Shown: piece after piece, positions 35,101 to 43,872 of the stretch
Layout: every line of letters begins with the position of its first letter
Numbering within the stretch: position 1 is the first letter of the stretch
Origin: Bacteroidota bacterium
GTDB taxonomy: Bacteria; Bacteroidota; Bacteroidia; AKYH767-A; OLB10
Reading direction: 5' to 3'
Assembly: GCA_947447155.1 (NCBI GenBank)
Contig: CANFIN010000006.1
Coordinates: 1 to 59,353 of the forward strand
Length of the DNA: 59,353 nt
Notes under the pieces: model-generated
Seen by the model: only the letters and a program-made list of their open reading frames with translations
What the model was told of the DNA's origin: nothing
Database searches by the model: none
Made by a program: the position numbers and the translations under genes

Positions 35101-36644
35101 TCATGCAAAATCGTGCTATGAATACTTTCGGTCCGGATTTACACATTGAGTATTGTTTAAATAATAATAATACTTGGTCAACATTACAGCCGGCTTTAAC
35201 ATCAGATGCTACCAACTGGTATAATAATGTGACTCTTTGGGATGATATTTCTGGTGGATGGGTAATGAGCCAAATCAAGAACTTAGAAAATGCAACTAAT
35301 GGTGGAACATTACCGAACTTGATTCAGTTCCGTTTTGCATACATTAATAACTTTGGAACTATGGATGGAGTATCAATTGACAACTTCGAATTATTCGTTC
35401 CTATTCCATTATCTGTTACTCCCACAATTGTAAATACTACAGTGCAAAATCAATTATTATTCCCAGGACAGCCAGTTAATTTCTCTGGCAATATTAAGAA
35501 TAATGGTGTGTATACTGTAAACAACCACATGGCTGTATTATCAATTGATGGCAATGTTGCTAGCTCTGATTTCGTTGACTACAGTTCAATTGGTGGTTTA
35601 GCTACTGATAGTGCTAAATTGCATGCATTCAGTACTAACTGGATTGCAATTCCTGGATACCATAAAGTATGTGTTTATACCTATGACCCTAACAATCAAA
35701 CTGACAATTACCAAATAGATGATACAGTTTGTATCAATGTATTAGTATTTGATTCGATTACAACAAATCAATTACCTTATTGTACAGGATTTGAAAGCGG
35801 AAGTCAGTGGGTAACAGCTAACTCAGATTCTTATGCTTATCAAGAGTCATGGCAAATGGGTAACCCTGCTAAACCTACATTAAGTGGTACACATAGTGGA
35901 AATATGGCATGGGCAACAAACTTAACTGGCGATTATGCAAACATCGATTCTGCAGGTTTATTCTCTGCATTAGTTCGTGTTGAACAAGGTCACTGCTACA
36001 AAGTTGAATTCTGGAACCGTTATAAGATGGAATATGGTGCTGATGGTGGTGGTGTAGATTTCTCTGTTGATTATGGTCAAACTTGGAATAATGTAGATTA
36101 TTCAGGTACACCAAATATTCAATTATATGGTGCTAGTCCTAACTACACTTATGTAACTTCATTAAATCCAAGCAGCCCTACAGTATTTGGATTTACAGGA
36201 AACAGATCAAGCTGGTTCAAAACTGAGAAAACAATCAATCCTGATGCAAGTACGCAAATGATTGTACGTTGGAAATTTGCTTCAGATTATTCAGCAGTTG
36301 ACGAAGGATGGGTAATTGATGATGTTTGTATCACTGACTTAGGTTTATGTACTCCGTTAGGTGTAAATGAAATTGCAGCTGACAACTTCGGATTAAGTCA
36401 AAACTACCCTAACCCATCAATGACAAATACAGCTATCGATTTTGTTATCCCAGAATATGGTCAAGTTAACTTAACAGTTACAGATCTATTAGGACAAACA
36501 GTAGCAGTACTTGTGAATGGAAATGAAGGCGCTGGTTTACATACAGTATATTATAATACGGCTAATCTTTCTGAAGGAATGTATATGTACACTTTAAATT
36601 ACAACGGAAAAACAGTTTCTAAACGAATGGTTGTTACCAAGTAA
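32109..36644 (+). CDS. Large T9SS-secreted repeat protein (MAM/anchor-J-like and CARDB-like modules)
   Basis: The start is the ATG at 32109 (MKRLILTLLLFVNVTMLKAQ, a type I signal peptide). A TTG 24 bp upstream is open but less likely. The 1511-residue protein contains five related lectin-like units opening with aromatic/acidic motifs: ENFDGPGPYG (about 22), CDDFENPSG (316), CDDFESGNQGW (614), YTDNFENGNIGW (919) and YCTGFESGSQW (1224). The last four recur about every 300 residues. Each is followed by WExGTP-like and DDFCV-like segments and, mostly, a CARDB/Ig-like stretch (DVGINALNSP, DVGITVLGGG). The C-terminal 80 residues are a type A T9SS sorting domain (SQNYPNPS... SKRMVVTK). Role inferred: cell-surface adhesin or matrix protein. 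It is flanked by its own promoter and terminator. Confidence 0.85.
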   Translation: MKRLILTLLLFVNVTMLKAQFTENFDGPGPYGLTSAGNPGWNIDANYSTSVPNSYRGRYGNGQTVTLTSNSFSTAGNNYVVLNFKQICKIEYLDSAKIEISTNNGASWTQVTATNSTYNGTADFLNQGNRFSELSYGIWAPGTPTAPAANWWQNESFDISLLAQNAATVQVRFTMVDFSSNNGLGGRYGWLLDDIEVIASPCELIPPTIVNTPGFPTWVGSVYNTGPYDIYANITDNSPTPIQFADLLFSVNSSPYSSTGGMFLFYPDTTWYGQLFPANVGDTVCWYIDAYDGCFNLGSSDTSCFIVSDGASIPFCDDFENPSGSQQLWGFNSVAGTPWEIGNTSIVTPHGGANVLGFPLSGTYLDGSESYVTTPIWDFSGISLANMTFWQVTNLENNYDGVVLQFSSDPTVATPTWTTIGVQNDPNGINWYSGTISGATIDAWTGVANGTNWVKSSYKLGTVTGLMAQPTIQFRFKFTSDLSVERLGFWIDDFCVTIPCSGDVGINALNSPSNGTGIPAGQPVSIDLTLENYGTAPQSNFNFTYTINNGTPVTSQVAGPITPGAQINYVINSITAQTGAFTVCMWTDLVGDCDHTNDSVCVNLVGIPTLTAPLCDDFESGNQGWAANVAPNQNQADIWELGTPNTINPGAAYSGTNAWDVNLNAAYGNNDLTYLYTPYLDMSNITTGELKFALYYDAEKSWDGVIMEYTNDGGVTWNYIANDPNCAKNWYNENIPMMPNFTATDAWSGATSGWIFPSYKLCCLNNVLGNTTAIQFRFTFSSDGIITYTGGATIDDFCVTGTNGNDVGITVLGGGISNYPAGTPVSLIATLSNASATQTITSIPISYTTSSGATASFIWTGSLAPCSNLDINLPPFNMIAGPVTVTAWTELSGDVNNLNDTASTIIYGQPTITPTYTNYYTDNFENGNIGWAPAADPLASAGNAWEFGTPNFGVTTGAYSPTTCWDMNLTSAVAGATQAYLYTPYFDLSNAAGATLRFMQNRAMNTFGPDLHIEYCLNNNNTWSTLQPALTSDATNWYNNVTLWDDISGGWVMSQIKNLENATNGGTLPNLIQFRFAYINNFGTMDGVSIDNFELFVPIPLSVTPTIVNTTVQNQLLFPGQPVNFSGNIKNNGVYTVNNHMAVLSIDGNVASSDFVDYSSIGGLATDSAKLHAFSTNWIAIPGYHKVCVYTYDPNNQTDNYQIDDTVCINVLVFDSITTNQLPYCTGFESGSQWVTANSDSYAYQESWQMGNPAKPTLSGTHSGNMAWATNLTGDYANIDSAGLFSALVRVEQGHCYKVEFWNRYKMEYGADGGGVDFSVDYGQTWNNVDYSGTPNIQLYGASPNYTYVTSLNPSSPTVFGFTGNRSSWFKTEKTINPDASTQMIVRWKFASDYSAVDEGWVIDDVCITDLGLCTPLGVNEIAADNFGLSQNYPNPSMTNTAIDFVIPEYGQVNLTVTDLLGQTVAVLVNGNEGAGLHTVYYNTANLSEGMYMYTLNYNGKTVSKRMVVTK

Positions 36645-36661
36645 TTAAAGTAATTCTTAAC

Positions 36662-36701
36662 AAATAAAAAACCCTGACTAATTAGTCAGGGTTTTTTATT
36701 T
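36662..36701. terminator. Perfect bidirectional terminator between the T9SS protein and the PyrC-like gene
   Basis: A 40-nt perfect palindrome centred at 36681/36682: AAATAAAAAACCCTGACTAA and its complement. A- and T-tracts flank the GC-containing core, so it can stop transcripts from both convergent genes. Confidence 0.88.
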
Positions 36702-36755
36702 TATGCCATTTGAAAAATCAATTATGGCTTAAACTAATAATGCGTTATATGAAGA

Positions 36756-38036
36756 TCAAAAATTATCGTACAAAACAGAACCGTTGATTGCCATCATTAC
36801 CTTGCCTTTAAGGGCACGATTTAAAAATGGGGTGTTGCGAGATTTAGACTTGAAATCATTGGAGGTATACAAAACTTCTACTGTTGGATTAAACAATGTA
36901 AAATTGGCAACAGCACCTGGTGTAATTAAAGGAACATAAACACCAATTACCGTACGTGGATTTATTGAAAGCACTTTAGCAATATGATTTGGCTCTATGG
37001 TACCATCAAAAGCAGAGTTCAAAACAGAATATGCTGTTTCTAAACCAATCATTCCAGCTGCTGCATATTCAAATTCTACATCTTTCGATTCAATGTCTTC
37101 AGGAGAATGGTCTGTTACAACACAATCTATCGTTCCATCCAACAAAGCCTCCTTCAACATTTCTTTATCAGTGGTTCCTCTGAATGGAGGCTTCACTTTG
37201 TAATTACTATCAAAAGAATTTAATACCTCATCTGTAAAAAACAAATGTGCTACGTTCACCTCTGCAGTAACTGGTAATCCCATTTTCTTTGCCGTGCGAA
37301 TCGCGTCGACCGCTTCTATAGTAGATATTCCACTACAATGCAAAGGCGCATGAGCATATTCAGCTAAACGAATATCCCGCTCTAATGCGATACCTTCTGC
37401 AATAGATGGTGAACCCTTAAATCCTAATTTAGTTGTTATAGCACTTTCATTGGCTAATGAGTCACCTGAAAGCGATTTATCATCGGCATAAACAATCACC
37501 TTAGCACCGATATTATCTGCGTACTGCAAACCCCTAAATAGGAGTCCGCTGTTGTTTATAGCCTTCTTATCATCTGTAAATATAACTGCTCCGCCTAATT
37601 TCATATCATACATTTCAGCAAGCTCCTTCCCTTCTCTATTTACGGTTAATGCGCCTGCTATATAAACGTCAACATTGCTGTTCTTTGATTTACCAATTAA
37701 AAATTCAACATCCGCTCTCTTTTGAATTACCGGATTCACTGATGGCATCAACAACACTGCAGTAAATCCTCCTTGAGCAGCAGCCGCTTGTCCGCTTTCA
37801 ATTGTTTCTTTTTGTTCGTAGCCTGGCTCTCTGAAATTTGCTTTCATATCCAACCAACCTGGTGAGATAAAAACACCGTCACAATTCTTCACATCCACAT
37901 CCTTACTGTACCGTCTATCCGAAATATGCGTATCAATTTCTAGTACGCTACCATCAACAATTAAAATATCAACTTTTTTGCCGTTAAGCTCAGAACGATG
38001 GTCGGCAATAGTTACTCCGTGAAATGCAATTTTCAT
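36756..38036 (-). CDS. Dihydroorotase-like protein lacking the metal-binding histidines
   Basis: A 426-residue amidohydrolase-fold protein clearly related to class I dihydroorotases (FISPGWLDM..FREPGYE, GGFTAVLLMPSVNPV, DCVVTDHSPED, AAAGMIGLETAY). The metal ligands are largely replaced. The HxH pair of DxHxHxREPG is K65 and N67 (DMKANFREPG). The His of the HAED motif is Tyr183 (VYADD), and the His of LHxxHxST is Gly236 (LHCSGIST). D309-H310 and the D155-D156 pair remain. It is therefore probably not catalytic, like PyrX/PyrC' proteins that support aspartate transcarbamoylase assembly. An active PyrC should exist elsewhere. It overlaps the BatA-like gene by 4 bp. Confidence 0.85.
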   Translation of the reverse strand: MKIAFHGVTIADHRSELNGKKVDILIVDGSVLEIDTHISDRRYSKDVDVKNCDGVFISPGWLDMKANFREPGYEQKETIESGQAAAAQGGFTAVLLMPSVNPVIQKRADVEFLIGKSKNSNVDVYIAGALTVNREGKELAEMYDMKLGGAVIFTDDKKAINNSGLLFRGLQYADNIGAKVIVYADDKSLSGDSLANESAITTKLGFKGSPSIAEGIALERDIRLAEYAHAPLHCSGISTIEAVDAIRTAKKMGLPVTAEVNVAHLFFTDEVLNSFDSNYKVKPPFRGTTDKEMLKEALLDGTIDCVVTDHSPEDIESKDVEFEYAAAGMIGLETAYSVLNSAFDGTIEPNHIAKVLSINPRTVIGVYVPLITPGAVANFTLFNPTVEVLYTSNDFKSKSRNTPFLNRALKGKVMMAINGSVLYDNF

Positions 38037-40105
38037 GTTGTTTTCCAGATTCTAATAATTAATATTTCAGCTAAGAACGCTAGAAGCGCTATAATTATAC
38101 AATACTTCCAAAGGGCTATACCTTCAGAAAGCTGATTAATTTTTTTTGTGAGGCTACTACCCTGATCATTGAAGAAAGAAAAATCAGTGAGATGGGCAGA
38201 TTCCGCCATACTGTTTAAATAATCTTCATTTAAAAACTTCATTGTTGATTCTTTCCGATTATAATTAAAAGAAAAAACTGCACGTGTAACATTTGCATTC
38301 ATCAAATTATAATAACCTGCACGATTCAATAAGCCATTCGTTGAAATCTGAGTTCCGCCATTTATAATTTTCAATTGAGGAACAATATCTATTTTATTAT
38401 CATCATTAATTAGATGTAAAACATCATCACCTAAATTAAGATTTTCCTTAATAAACAATTCGTCCTTCTCTCCGATAATAGCACAGTTCTGAGGCATATC
38501 CATACTTAAAATAGCCATTTTATAAAGAAGCGGAACTATTAATGCATGCTGCGACAAATTGCAGAAAGAGCTGTTCAATGGTACCGTAAAAAGATACGCT
38601 TTCCCTTTACCAACAAAATAATCTGCCAGAAAGGTCGCTCCCGATTCCAGTTTCATTAATGCATTTCTACCTGATGTAACAGATGTATTTAAAGAATAAT
38701 ATGCGTTAACATTCGGTAAATCTAAATTCGTTTGGTTTTTTGTTGATTGATCAAAGACATCACTAAAAAGTACATTTTTATAATCGAGGCCCGACACCTT
38801 TTCATTTGTCCGCTGCAATGAATTATAACTCTCTCCAACAATATCATTAAACGCAAGTGCGTATGAATTTGCATCAATCAGAGTATCTGGAAAACAAATT
38901 AATGTCCCTCCATTATTTACAAATTTCTTCAACTCTGCAGACAATCCACCGGAAACTTCTTTCAGCTGATTAAGAATTACAACCTGATTGTTTTGCATTA
39001 CAGAATAATCAACCTGATTCACAGGAACAGCGAAATACTTAAAAAATGGATCATTTGAATAGAGGGCTTTTAAATGCGGGCCTGCGCTACTTCCATCAAG
39101 CGAGATAACATTTAAATTCTCCTTTACATCGAATGATAAATAATAATCATCATCAAAAACGATTGGCTGATCTGTTATTGAAATTTTCATTTTTTGCCAG
39201 CCAGGCTCTGATATTGTAAAACTCATTTTAACAACAGCCGTATTATTAGCCGCTACGGCACAAGAAGCAACAGCACGCTGTGTCCCATTAATTTTTAATG
39301 TTACGGGCACATTTTCTAAATCACCCTCTCCGCTATTTGTCACACGAACTACTAATTCTATTGTTTTGTTAAGTTGAACAACAGGACTTTCAATCCAACA
39401 TGAATCAATAAAAGCATTTGAAGTACTTTGTACAGGCAACTCAACAAAATTTATATGCGCCGATGAATCAATCTTAATTTGATCAATATCGGTAGTGGCC
39501 TTTTGAAAATCCGATATTAAATACAACTCTTTCTCCTCTGAGGCTTGTAGGTTAAAAGCATCTAACTGTCGTGAAATCACCTGAGAAACCGTTTTAGAGA
39601 TTGGAGAAACTTTAATCCGATCAACCTCATCGATGAACTCATCTTTTGTTAATTGTCGCTGATGCACTGCTAGAAAATCATTGGTAAGTAATTGAAATCT
39701 TGATGTTGAAGGATAGGCATTAGCAATTTCAATGGCCTTTTTCTTAGCAACTTCTAGCAAAGCACCTTCTTTACTTACACCTTCCATGCTGAATGAATTA
39801 TCTACAAATACAGAAATGTTTTTCTGATTCTTTAATCGATTTTGATTTGCTAGCGGAATAACAGGCTTAGTAAAGGCAAGCACCAAGAATGCAATAGCAA
39901 GCAAGCGACATATTAAAATCAATAAATGCTTTAGCTTATTAAGCTTTGTGGTTTCCTCCTTAAGCTCTCGTAAAAATCGAACATTCGTAAATTCTACTCT
40001 CTTAAACCTACGGAAATTAAATAAATGAATTAAAATGGGTATAGCTAAAAAAATAAGTCCTGCAAAAAAACCGGGAGCAAGAAACTGTATTGATAGTGGC
40101 ATCAT
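38033..40105 (-). CDS. BatA-type membrane protein with N-terminal aerotolerance domain and vWA-like domain
   Basis: A 690-residue protein. The N-terminal BatA domain has two membrane segments (about residues 10-30 and 60-80) flanking FNFRRFKRVEFTNVRFL. A von Willebrand A-like region follows with a MIDAS-like DNSFSMEG (about 102-109, DxSxS). Large extracytoplasmic beta-rich regions come next, and a last membrane segment near 668-686 (YCIIIALLAFLAEILIIRIW). Such proteins are common in Bacteroidota and are annotated only as BatA-domain proteins. They probably act in envelope integrity together with MoxR/Bat systems. The start MM allows a second ATG 3 bp downstream. It shares a 4-bp overlap with the PyrC-like gene, an odd pairing. 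Confidence 0.8.
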   Translation of the reverse strand: MMPLSIQFLAPGFFAGLIFLAIPILIHLFNFRRFKRVEFTNVRFLRELKEETTKLNKLKHLLILICRLLAIAFLVLAFTKPVIPLANQNRLKNQKNISVFVDNSFSMEGVSKEGALLEVAKKKAIEIANAYPSTSRFQLLTNDFLAVHQRQLTKDEFIDEVDRIKVSPISKTVSQVISRQLDAFNLQASEEKELYLISDFQKATTDIDQIKIDSSAHINFVELPVQSTSNAFIDSCWIESPVVQLNKTIELVVRVTNSGEGDLENVPVTLKINGTQRAVASCAVAANNTAVVKMSFTISEPGWQKMKISITDQPIVFDDDYYLSFDVKENLNVISLDGSSAGPHLKALYSNDPFFKYFAVPVNQVDYSVMQNNQVVILNQLKEVSGGLSAELKKFVNNGGTLICFPDTLIDANSYALAFNDIVGESYNSLQRTNEKVSGLDYKNVLFSDVFDQSTKNQTNLDLPNVNAYYSLNTSVTSGRNALMKLESGATFLADYFVGKGKAYLFTVPLNSSFCNLSQHALIVPLLYKMAILSMDMPQNCAIIGEKDELFIKENLNLGDDVLHLINDDNKIDIVPQLKIINGGTQISTNGLLNRAGYYNLMNANVTRAVFSFNYNRKESTMKFLNEDYLNSMAESAHLTDFSFFNDQGSSLTKKINQLSEGIALWKYCIIIALLAFLAEILIIRIWKTT

Positions 40106-40154
40106 TTCAAGAGGCGAATTTAATCAAAAGATAAACAAAATCACCCAAAACGAC

Positions 40155-40577
40155 CTATTTCTTTTTTGTTGATGTTTTACCTTTGTTCTGAACTGGATTA
40201 GAAACTTTTTTAGTTGTATTTGGTTTCTTATCAGTAGCTTTTTTCTCGATCGACTTGCTATCACTCTTAGTCTTAGCAACAACCACCTTTTTTACTCTAA
40301 CAGTATCCGTTTTGACTTTAGCAATTGTATCTTTAATTGTATGCTGAATACTATCTTTTTTAAGGATGGAATCAATTTTTTGAGCCTCCAAATTTATAGT
40401 ACCCCGTGCGTTATTTCTGGTTTCCATGGCTTGTTGAGCAGCTCTAATCATTGCTTCAGCAGCAGCAACAGAATCACGGTGGCGTTGTATTTCAGCAGCT
40501 TTTTCCTCCTCACTAACGCTGCATGAAACGACTAAAAATAGCAGAATAATTATTGGAGATTGTAAATACTTCTTCAT
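40155..40577 (-). CDS. Small lysine-rich lipoprotein, function unknown
   Basis: A 140-residue protein with a lipoprotein signal (MKKYLQSPIIILLFLVVSC, Cys19). It is followed by an Ala/Glu/Arg-rich, probably helical stretch (about 24-60) and a strongly basic low-complexity tail of Lys, Ser, Thr and Val ending GKTSTKKK. No domain is recognised. The basic tail could bind peptidoglycan, lipopolysaccharide or nucleic acid at the membrane. It sits 18 bp after the cupin gene and 49 bp before the BatA-like gene, so co-transcription is plausible. Confidence 0.65.
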   Translation of the reverse strand: MKKYLQSPIIILLFLVVSCSVSEEEKAAEIQRHRDSVAAAEAMIRAAQQAMETRNNARGTINLEAQKIDSILKKDSIQHTIKDTIAKVKTDTVRVKKVVVAKTKSDSKSIEKKATDKKPNTTKKVSNPVQNKGKTSTKKK

Positions 40578-40596
40578 TCTTCGAAAGTATAAAATT

Positions 40597-41028
40597 TTAC
40601 TTTATAGTTTGAATTTCAAAATCTTGAAAATCGAAACCAGGGTTTACATGACATGCAGCCAGGCAGTACTCGAATTCAGGGTTTACCCGAGAATAAAACC
40701 ATACGCCTGCTTTTACAACATACTGATAAACTTGTCCTTTGTCTAAATCGGGACCTAATTTAATTATGTGTTCTGTTCCATCATTATTTACTTCTACAAT
40801 TTCACAATGACTACCATCTTGATAAAACCAGATTTCATCACTTTTAATGCGATGTGGAAGCGTTGCCTGACCACCTAACATAAGGAAGAAAATAGAAGTT
40901 CCAATATTTCTTTTGCCTTCAAATCCATCGAAAGTCAATTCCAATTCAGATCTATAGGTCTCTTTGTAAAAACCTCCTTCGGGATGCGCAATCAAACCTA
41001 ATTTATCGATTAATTCCTGTGATTTCAT
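40597..41028 (-). CDS. DUF985 family cupin protein
   Basis: A 143-residue single-domain cupin starting MKSQELIDKLGLIAHPEGGFYKETYRS, the hallmark of DUF985/YML079-like proteins. Other traits are SIFFLMLGGQATLPHRIKSDEIWFYQDG (about residues 46-73, cupin motif 1) and AGVWFYSRVNPEFEYCLAACHVNPGFDFQDFE. Structural homologues are known but the reaction is not settled; some bind sugars or nucleotide derivatives. It is the first gene of a minus-strand run, 87 bp from a divergent sulfatase, with a -7-like box at 41043-41050. Confidence 0.87.
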   Translation of the reverse strand: MKSQELIDKLGLIAHPEGGFYKETYRSELELTFDGFEGKRNIGTSIFFLMLGGQATLPHRIKSDEIWFYQDGSHCEIVEVNNDGTEHIIKLGPDLDKGQVYQYVVKAGVWFYSRVNPEFEYCLAACHVNPGFDFQDFEIQTIK

Positions 41029-41042
41029 TCTTTATTTTTTTT

Positions 41043-41050
41043 CAAAATTA
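41043..41050 (-). promoter_or_regulatory. Candidate -7 box (TAATTTTG) for the cupin gene
   Basis: The complement of 41043-41050 reads TAATTTTG, 15 bp upstream of the cupin start. No clear -33 element is present. The short leader would fit a gene with little 5' UTR. Confidence 0.35.
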
Positions 41051-41115
41051 AGATTTCCTGCAATAACTAATGAATGGGAATTAGATTGTTCGTTAATCAT
41101 AACTAAATTCGCGTC

Positions 41116-43002
41116 ATGAACAGATCAAAATATAACTTATACAAGGCGCTATTTGCCAAAGTATTGTTATTACTATTGATTTATTCTTCTTTAAGATTAT
41201 TATTCCTGCTTACCTACCCTCAAACGGCAGGTAATTCAATATTTATCGATTTTTTTTACGGACTACGATTCGATATAAGCGCTGTTTGTATATTACTAGC
41301 ACCATTACTGATTCTGAATTCGTTTCCATCCTTTATTTCAAAAAAAAAATGGTTTATTGTAATAGCTGATTTTTATTTCATCTTAATAGTTTTTATAAGT
41401 TCACTTTTAAACTTAATCGATACCGCATGGTTTGAATATACAGGTAAAAGAACGACTTCCGATTTTTTCAGTTTGATTAGCCTAGGTGATGATGTAAGTA
41501 ATAACCTCGGTAATTATTTAATTAACTACTGGTATTTACTATTTATTTTAATTACGATTTTGTTTGTTACGATTTTAATCAATAAAAAAATAGCAGCCAA
41601 CTATTTGAGCAACGCTGATTTCTTACTTCCGAACTTAGTACAACGTATGGCAATCTTTATTTTTATTGTTGGAGTTTCTTTTGTTGGAGTTAGAGGAGGA
41701 TGGCAATTGCGTCCAATAAGTATACAAAGTTCGATTTATGGTGTAAACCCGAATGAAGTACCTTTAATTCTAAACACTCCGTTTACAATTATTAAATCTT
41801 TCCGCGATGAGCCAATTCCTTCTGTTAAATACTTAAGTGATAAAAAAGCTAAAGATTTTTTTGACTACGAAAAAAATTATCAGGACAGTCTCCCTTTTAA
41901 TAAACTAAATGTAGTAGTACTGGTTATGGAAAGTTTTTCGAAACATTTAATTGGAAGTTTCACCAATGATGTAAGCTATACTCCTTTCCTCGACTCATTA
42001 TCAAAAGAAAGTTTGATTTGTACAAATGCATTCGCAAATGGAAAGAGATCCATTGAAGGATTACCTGCTATAATTAGCTCTATTCCGCATTTAACCAATG
42101 AACCTTTTATTACTGGCGCCTATAATGTAAATCGAATAAATTCATTTGCTTCAATACTTGGAAAATCAGGTTATGAAACAGCATTTTTTCATGGAGGACA
42201 TAATGGAACAATGGGTTTTGATGATTTCAGTAAAGTGGCTGGATATAAAAAATACTATGGTAAAAATGAATACAAAGGAAAGCCGGAAGATGATGATGGA
42301 AGATGGGGTATTTATGATGATTCATTCTTAGAATTTATGAATCATAAAATGGATGATCTGCGTGCACCATTTCATGTTGCCTTTTTTTCGCTATCCTCGC
42401 ACGACCCTTATGTAATTCCAAATAAATTCAAAAATAAATTCCAAAAATGCAAAGAGAAATATCAAGAGAGTATTCGATATGCAGATTATTCACTTTCGTT
42501 ATTTTTCAAAAACGCATCTACAAAAAAATGGTTTAGCAATACCCTGTTTATTATTGTTGCTGATCATACAGGGCCATCAAGTGGCGATTACTACACAAAC
42601 AATATTGGACAACTAGCAATTCCCATTATTTATTATTGCCCTTCTTTAAAATTAAAAGGTCAATATAACGGTGTAACACAGCAAACCGATATTCTTCCAA
42701 CTACCTTATCACTACTAAATTACTCAGGACAATTTAGTGCGTTTGGAAATTCAATAATTGACAATAACAAATCTTTTAACATAAGTTATAGCAACGGAAT
42801 CTGGCAATTAATAAATGATAAAAACCTTGTCCAATTTGATGGTGAAAAAATAACGGGAATTTATAATTTATCGAATGATAGCTTATTAAAAAATAATTTA
42901 GTTACTACTACATCCAACAACAAAAACAAGGAGCTTTTATTAAAAGCATTTTTACAAGAATTCAGAACTGCTATGTTAACTAATACTATTTGCAAGCCAT
43001 GA
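41116..43002 (+). CDS. LtaS-like membrane sulfatase-family phosphoglycerol/phosphoethanolamine transferase
   Basis: A 628-residue protein. The N-terminal half has about five membrane segments. The extracytoplasmic sulfatase/alkaline-phosphatase-fold domain follows: VVLVMESFSKHLIG (about residues 270-283, metal-binding Glu), the nucleophile region FANGKRSIEGLPAIISSIPHL (about 303-323), FFHGGHNGTMGFDDF and VADHTGPSSGDYY. LTA-synthase-family members transfer phosphoglycerol from phosphatidylglycerol to glycans or lipids, leaving diacylglycerol. Ser in KRSIEG stands where LtaS uses Thr. The next gene is a diacylglycerol-kinase-like protein overlapping by 4 bp, which fits recycling of that product. 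Confidence 0.85.
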   Translation: MNRSKYNLYKALFAKVLLLLLIYSSLRLLFLLTYPQTAGNSIFIDFFYGLRFDISAVCILLAPLLILNSFPSFISKKKWFIVIADFYFILIVFISSLLNLIDTAWFEYTGKRTTSDFFSLISLGDDVSNNLGNYLINYWYLLFILITILFVTILINKKIAANYLSNADFLLPNLVQRMAIFIFIVGVSFVGVRGGWQLRPISIQSSIYGVNPNEVPLILNTPFTIIKSFRDEPIPSVKYLSDKKAKDFFDYEKNYQDSLPFNKLNVVVLVMESFSKHLIGSFTNDVSYTPFLDSLSKESLICTNAFANGKRSIEGLPAIISSIPHLTNEPFITGAYNVNRINSFASILGKSGYETAFFHGGHNGTMGFDDFSKVAGYKKYYGKNEYKGKPEDDDGRWGIYDDSFLEFMNHKMDDLRAPFHVAFFSLSSHDPYVIPNKFKNKFQKCKEKYQESIRYADYSLSLFFKNASTKKWFSNTLFIIVADHTGPSSGDYYTNNIGQLAIPIIYYCPSLKLKGQYNGVTQQTDILPTTLSLLNYSGQFSAFGNSIIDNNKSFNISYSNGIWQLINDKNLVQFDGEKITGIYNLSNDSLLKNNLVTTTSNNKNKELLLKAFLQEFRTAMLTNTICKP

Positions 43003-43871
43003 TTAAAGCCATTGTTATTTATAACCCTATTTCAGGAAAAGGCGCAGGAGAATTTGCAGCGAATATGATTAGTAAATCAGTATTGAATAAAAAATTTGAA
43101 TTAACATTTTCGCAAACAAATTATAATGGACATGCCAAAGAAATTGCTCGCGAAGCATTAGAAAATGGTATTCGTTACATCATAGCCGTTGGTGGTGATG
43201 GCACCATCAATGAAATAGGTTCAGTACTAAAAAACACCAATGTCGTAATGGGAATTATCCCTATCGGTTCTGGGAATGGCTTAGCCAAACATTTAGGAAT
43301 GAGCACTAGAATTGAAACTGCAATTAATCAGTTAGCAGATGGTAAAGAAAGCAAAATAGATACGCTCACCATTAACAACCGCTTTGCAGTTAATGTATCA
43401 GGGTTTGGCTTTGACGGATATGTTGCATATCGTTTTAATCACCATGGCAAAAGAGGTATTTCTACTTACACAAAAATTGGTTTAACTGAATATTTCAGAT
43501 ATCCAATACAAGAATTTGAACTTACCATTGGCGAAAAAACAACAATCGTAAAAAAGCATATGCTTGTAATTGCAAATGCAAGTCAGTTTGGTAATGCTGC
43601 TATCATTGCTCCTACCGCCGACTTAACAGATGGTATAATTGAGTTAGTAGCTGTTAAGTTGCCTCCTGTATTAAAAATAGCAGGTATTTTATTCCGATTG
43701 TTTTCAGGAAAACTAAAGGACAATCGATATATTCAAACATATAAATGCAATTCGTTCACAGCAACATCAAAAAATGAAGTCCATTTACATATTGACGGAG
43801 AGTCAATGGAACCCGTAAATAAAATTCAGGTTACTATTGAACCCTTATCCTTAAATGTTTTAATTCCATAA
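42999..43871 (+). CDS. Diacylglycerol kinase-like lipid kinase (DagK/YegS family)
   Basis: The start ATG at 42999 overlaps the sulfatase stop (ATGA). A TTG 9 bp upstream is also open. The protein has 290 residues. DAGK catalytic-domain signatures are IYNPISGKGAG (about residues 7-17), YIIAVGGDGTINEIGSVL (about 58-75) and MGIIPIGSGNGLAKHLG (about 84-100). The C-terminal part includes TADLTDGIIELVAV and VHLHIDGESMEP. It phosphorylates diacylglycerol or a related lipid in the cytoplasm. The tight pairing with the LtaS-like enzyme supports diacylglycerol as substrate. Sphingosine-type lipids are an alternative in Bacteroidota. Confidence 0.88.
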   Translation: MIKAIVIYNPISGKGAGEFAANMISKSVLNKKFELTFSQTNYNGHAKEIAREALENGIRYIIAVGGDGTINEIGSVLKNTNVVMGIIPIGSGNGLAKHLGMSTRIETAINQLADGKESKIDTLTINNRFAVNVSGFGFDGYVAYRFNHHGKRGISTYTKIGLTEYFRYPIQEFELTIGEKTTIVKKHMLVIANASQFGNAAIIAPTADLTDGIIELVAVKLPPVLKIAGILFRLFSGKLKDNRYIQTYKCNSFTATSKNEVHLHIDGESMEPVNKIQVTIEPLSLNVLIP

Positions 43872-43872
43872 A

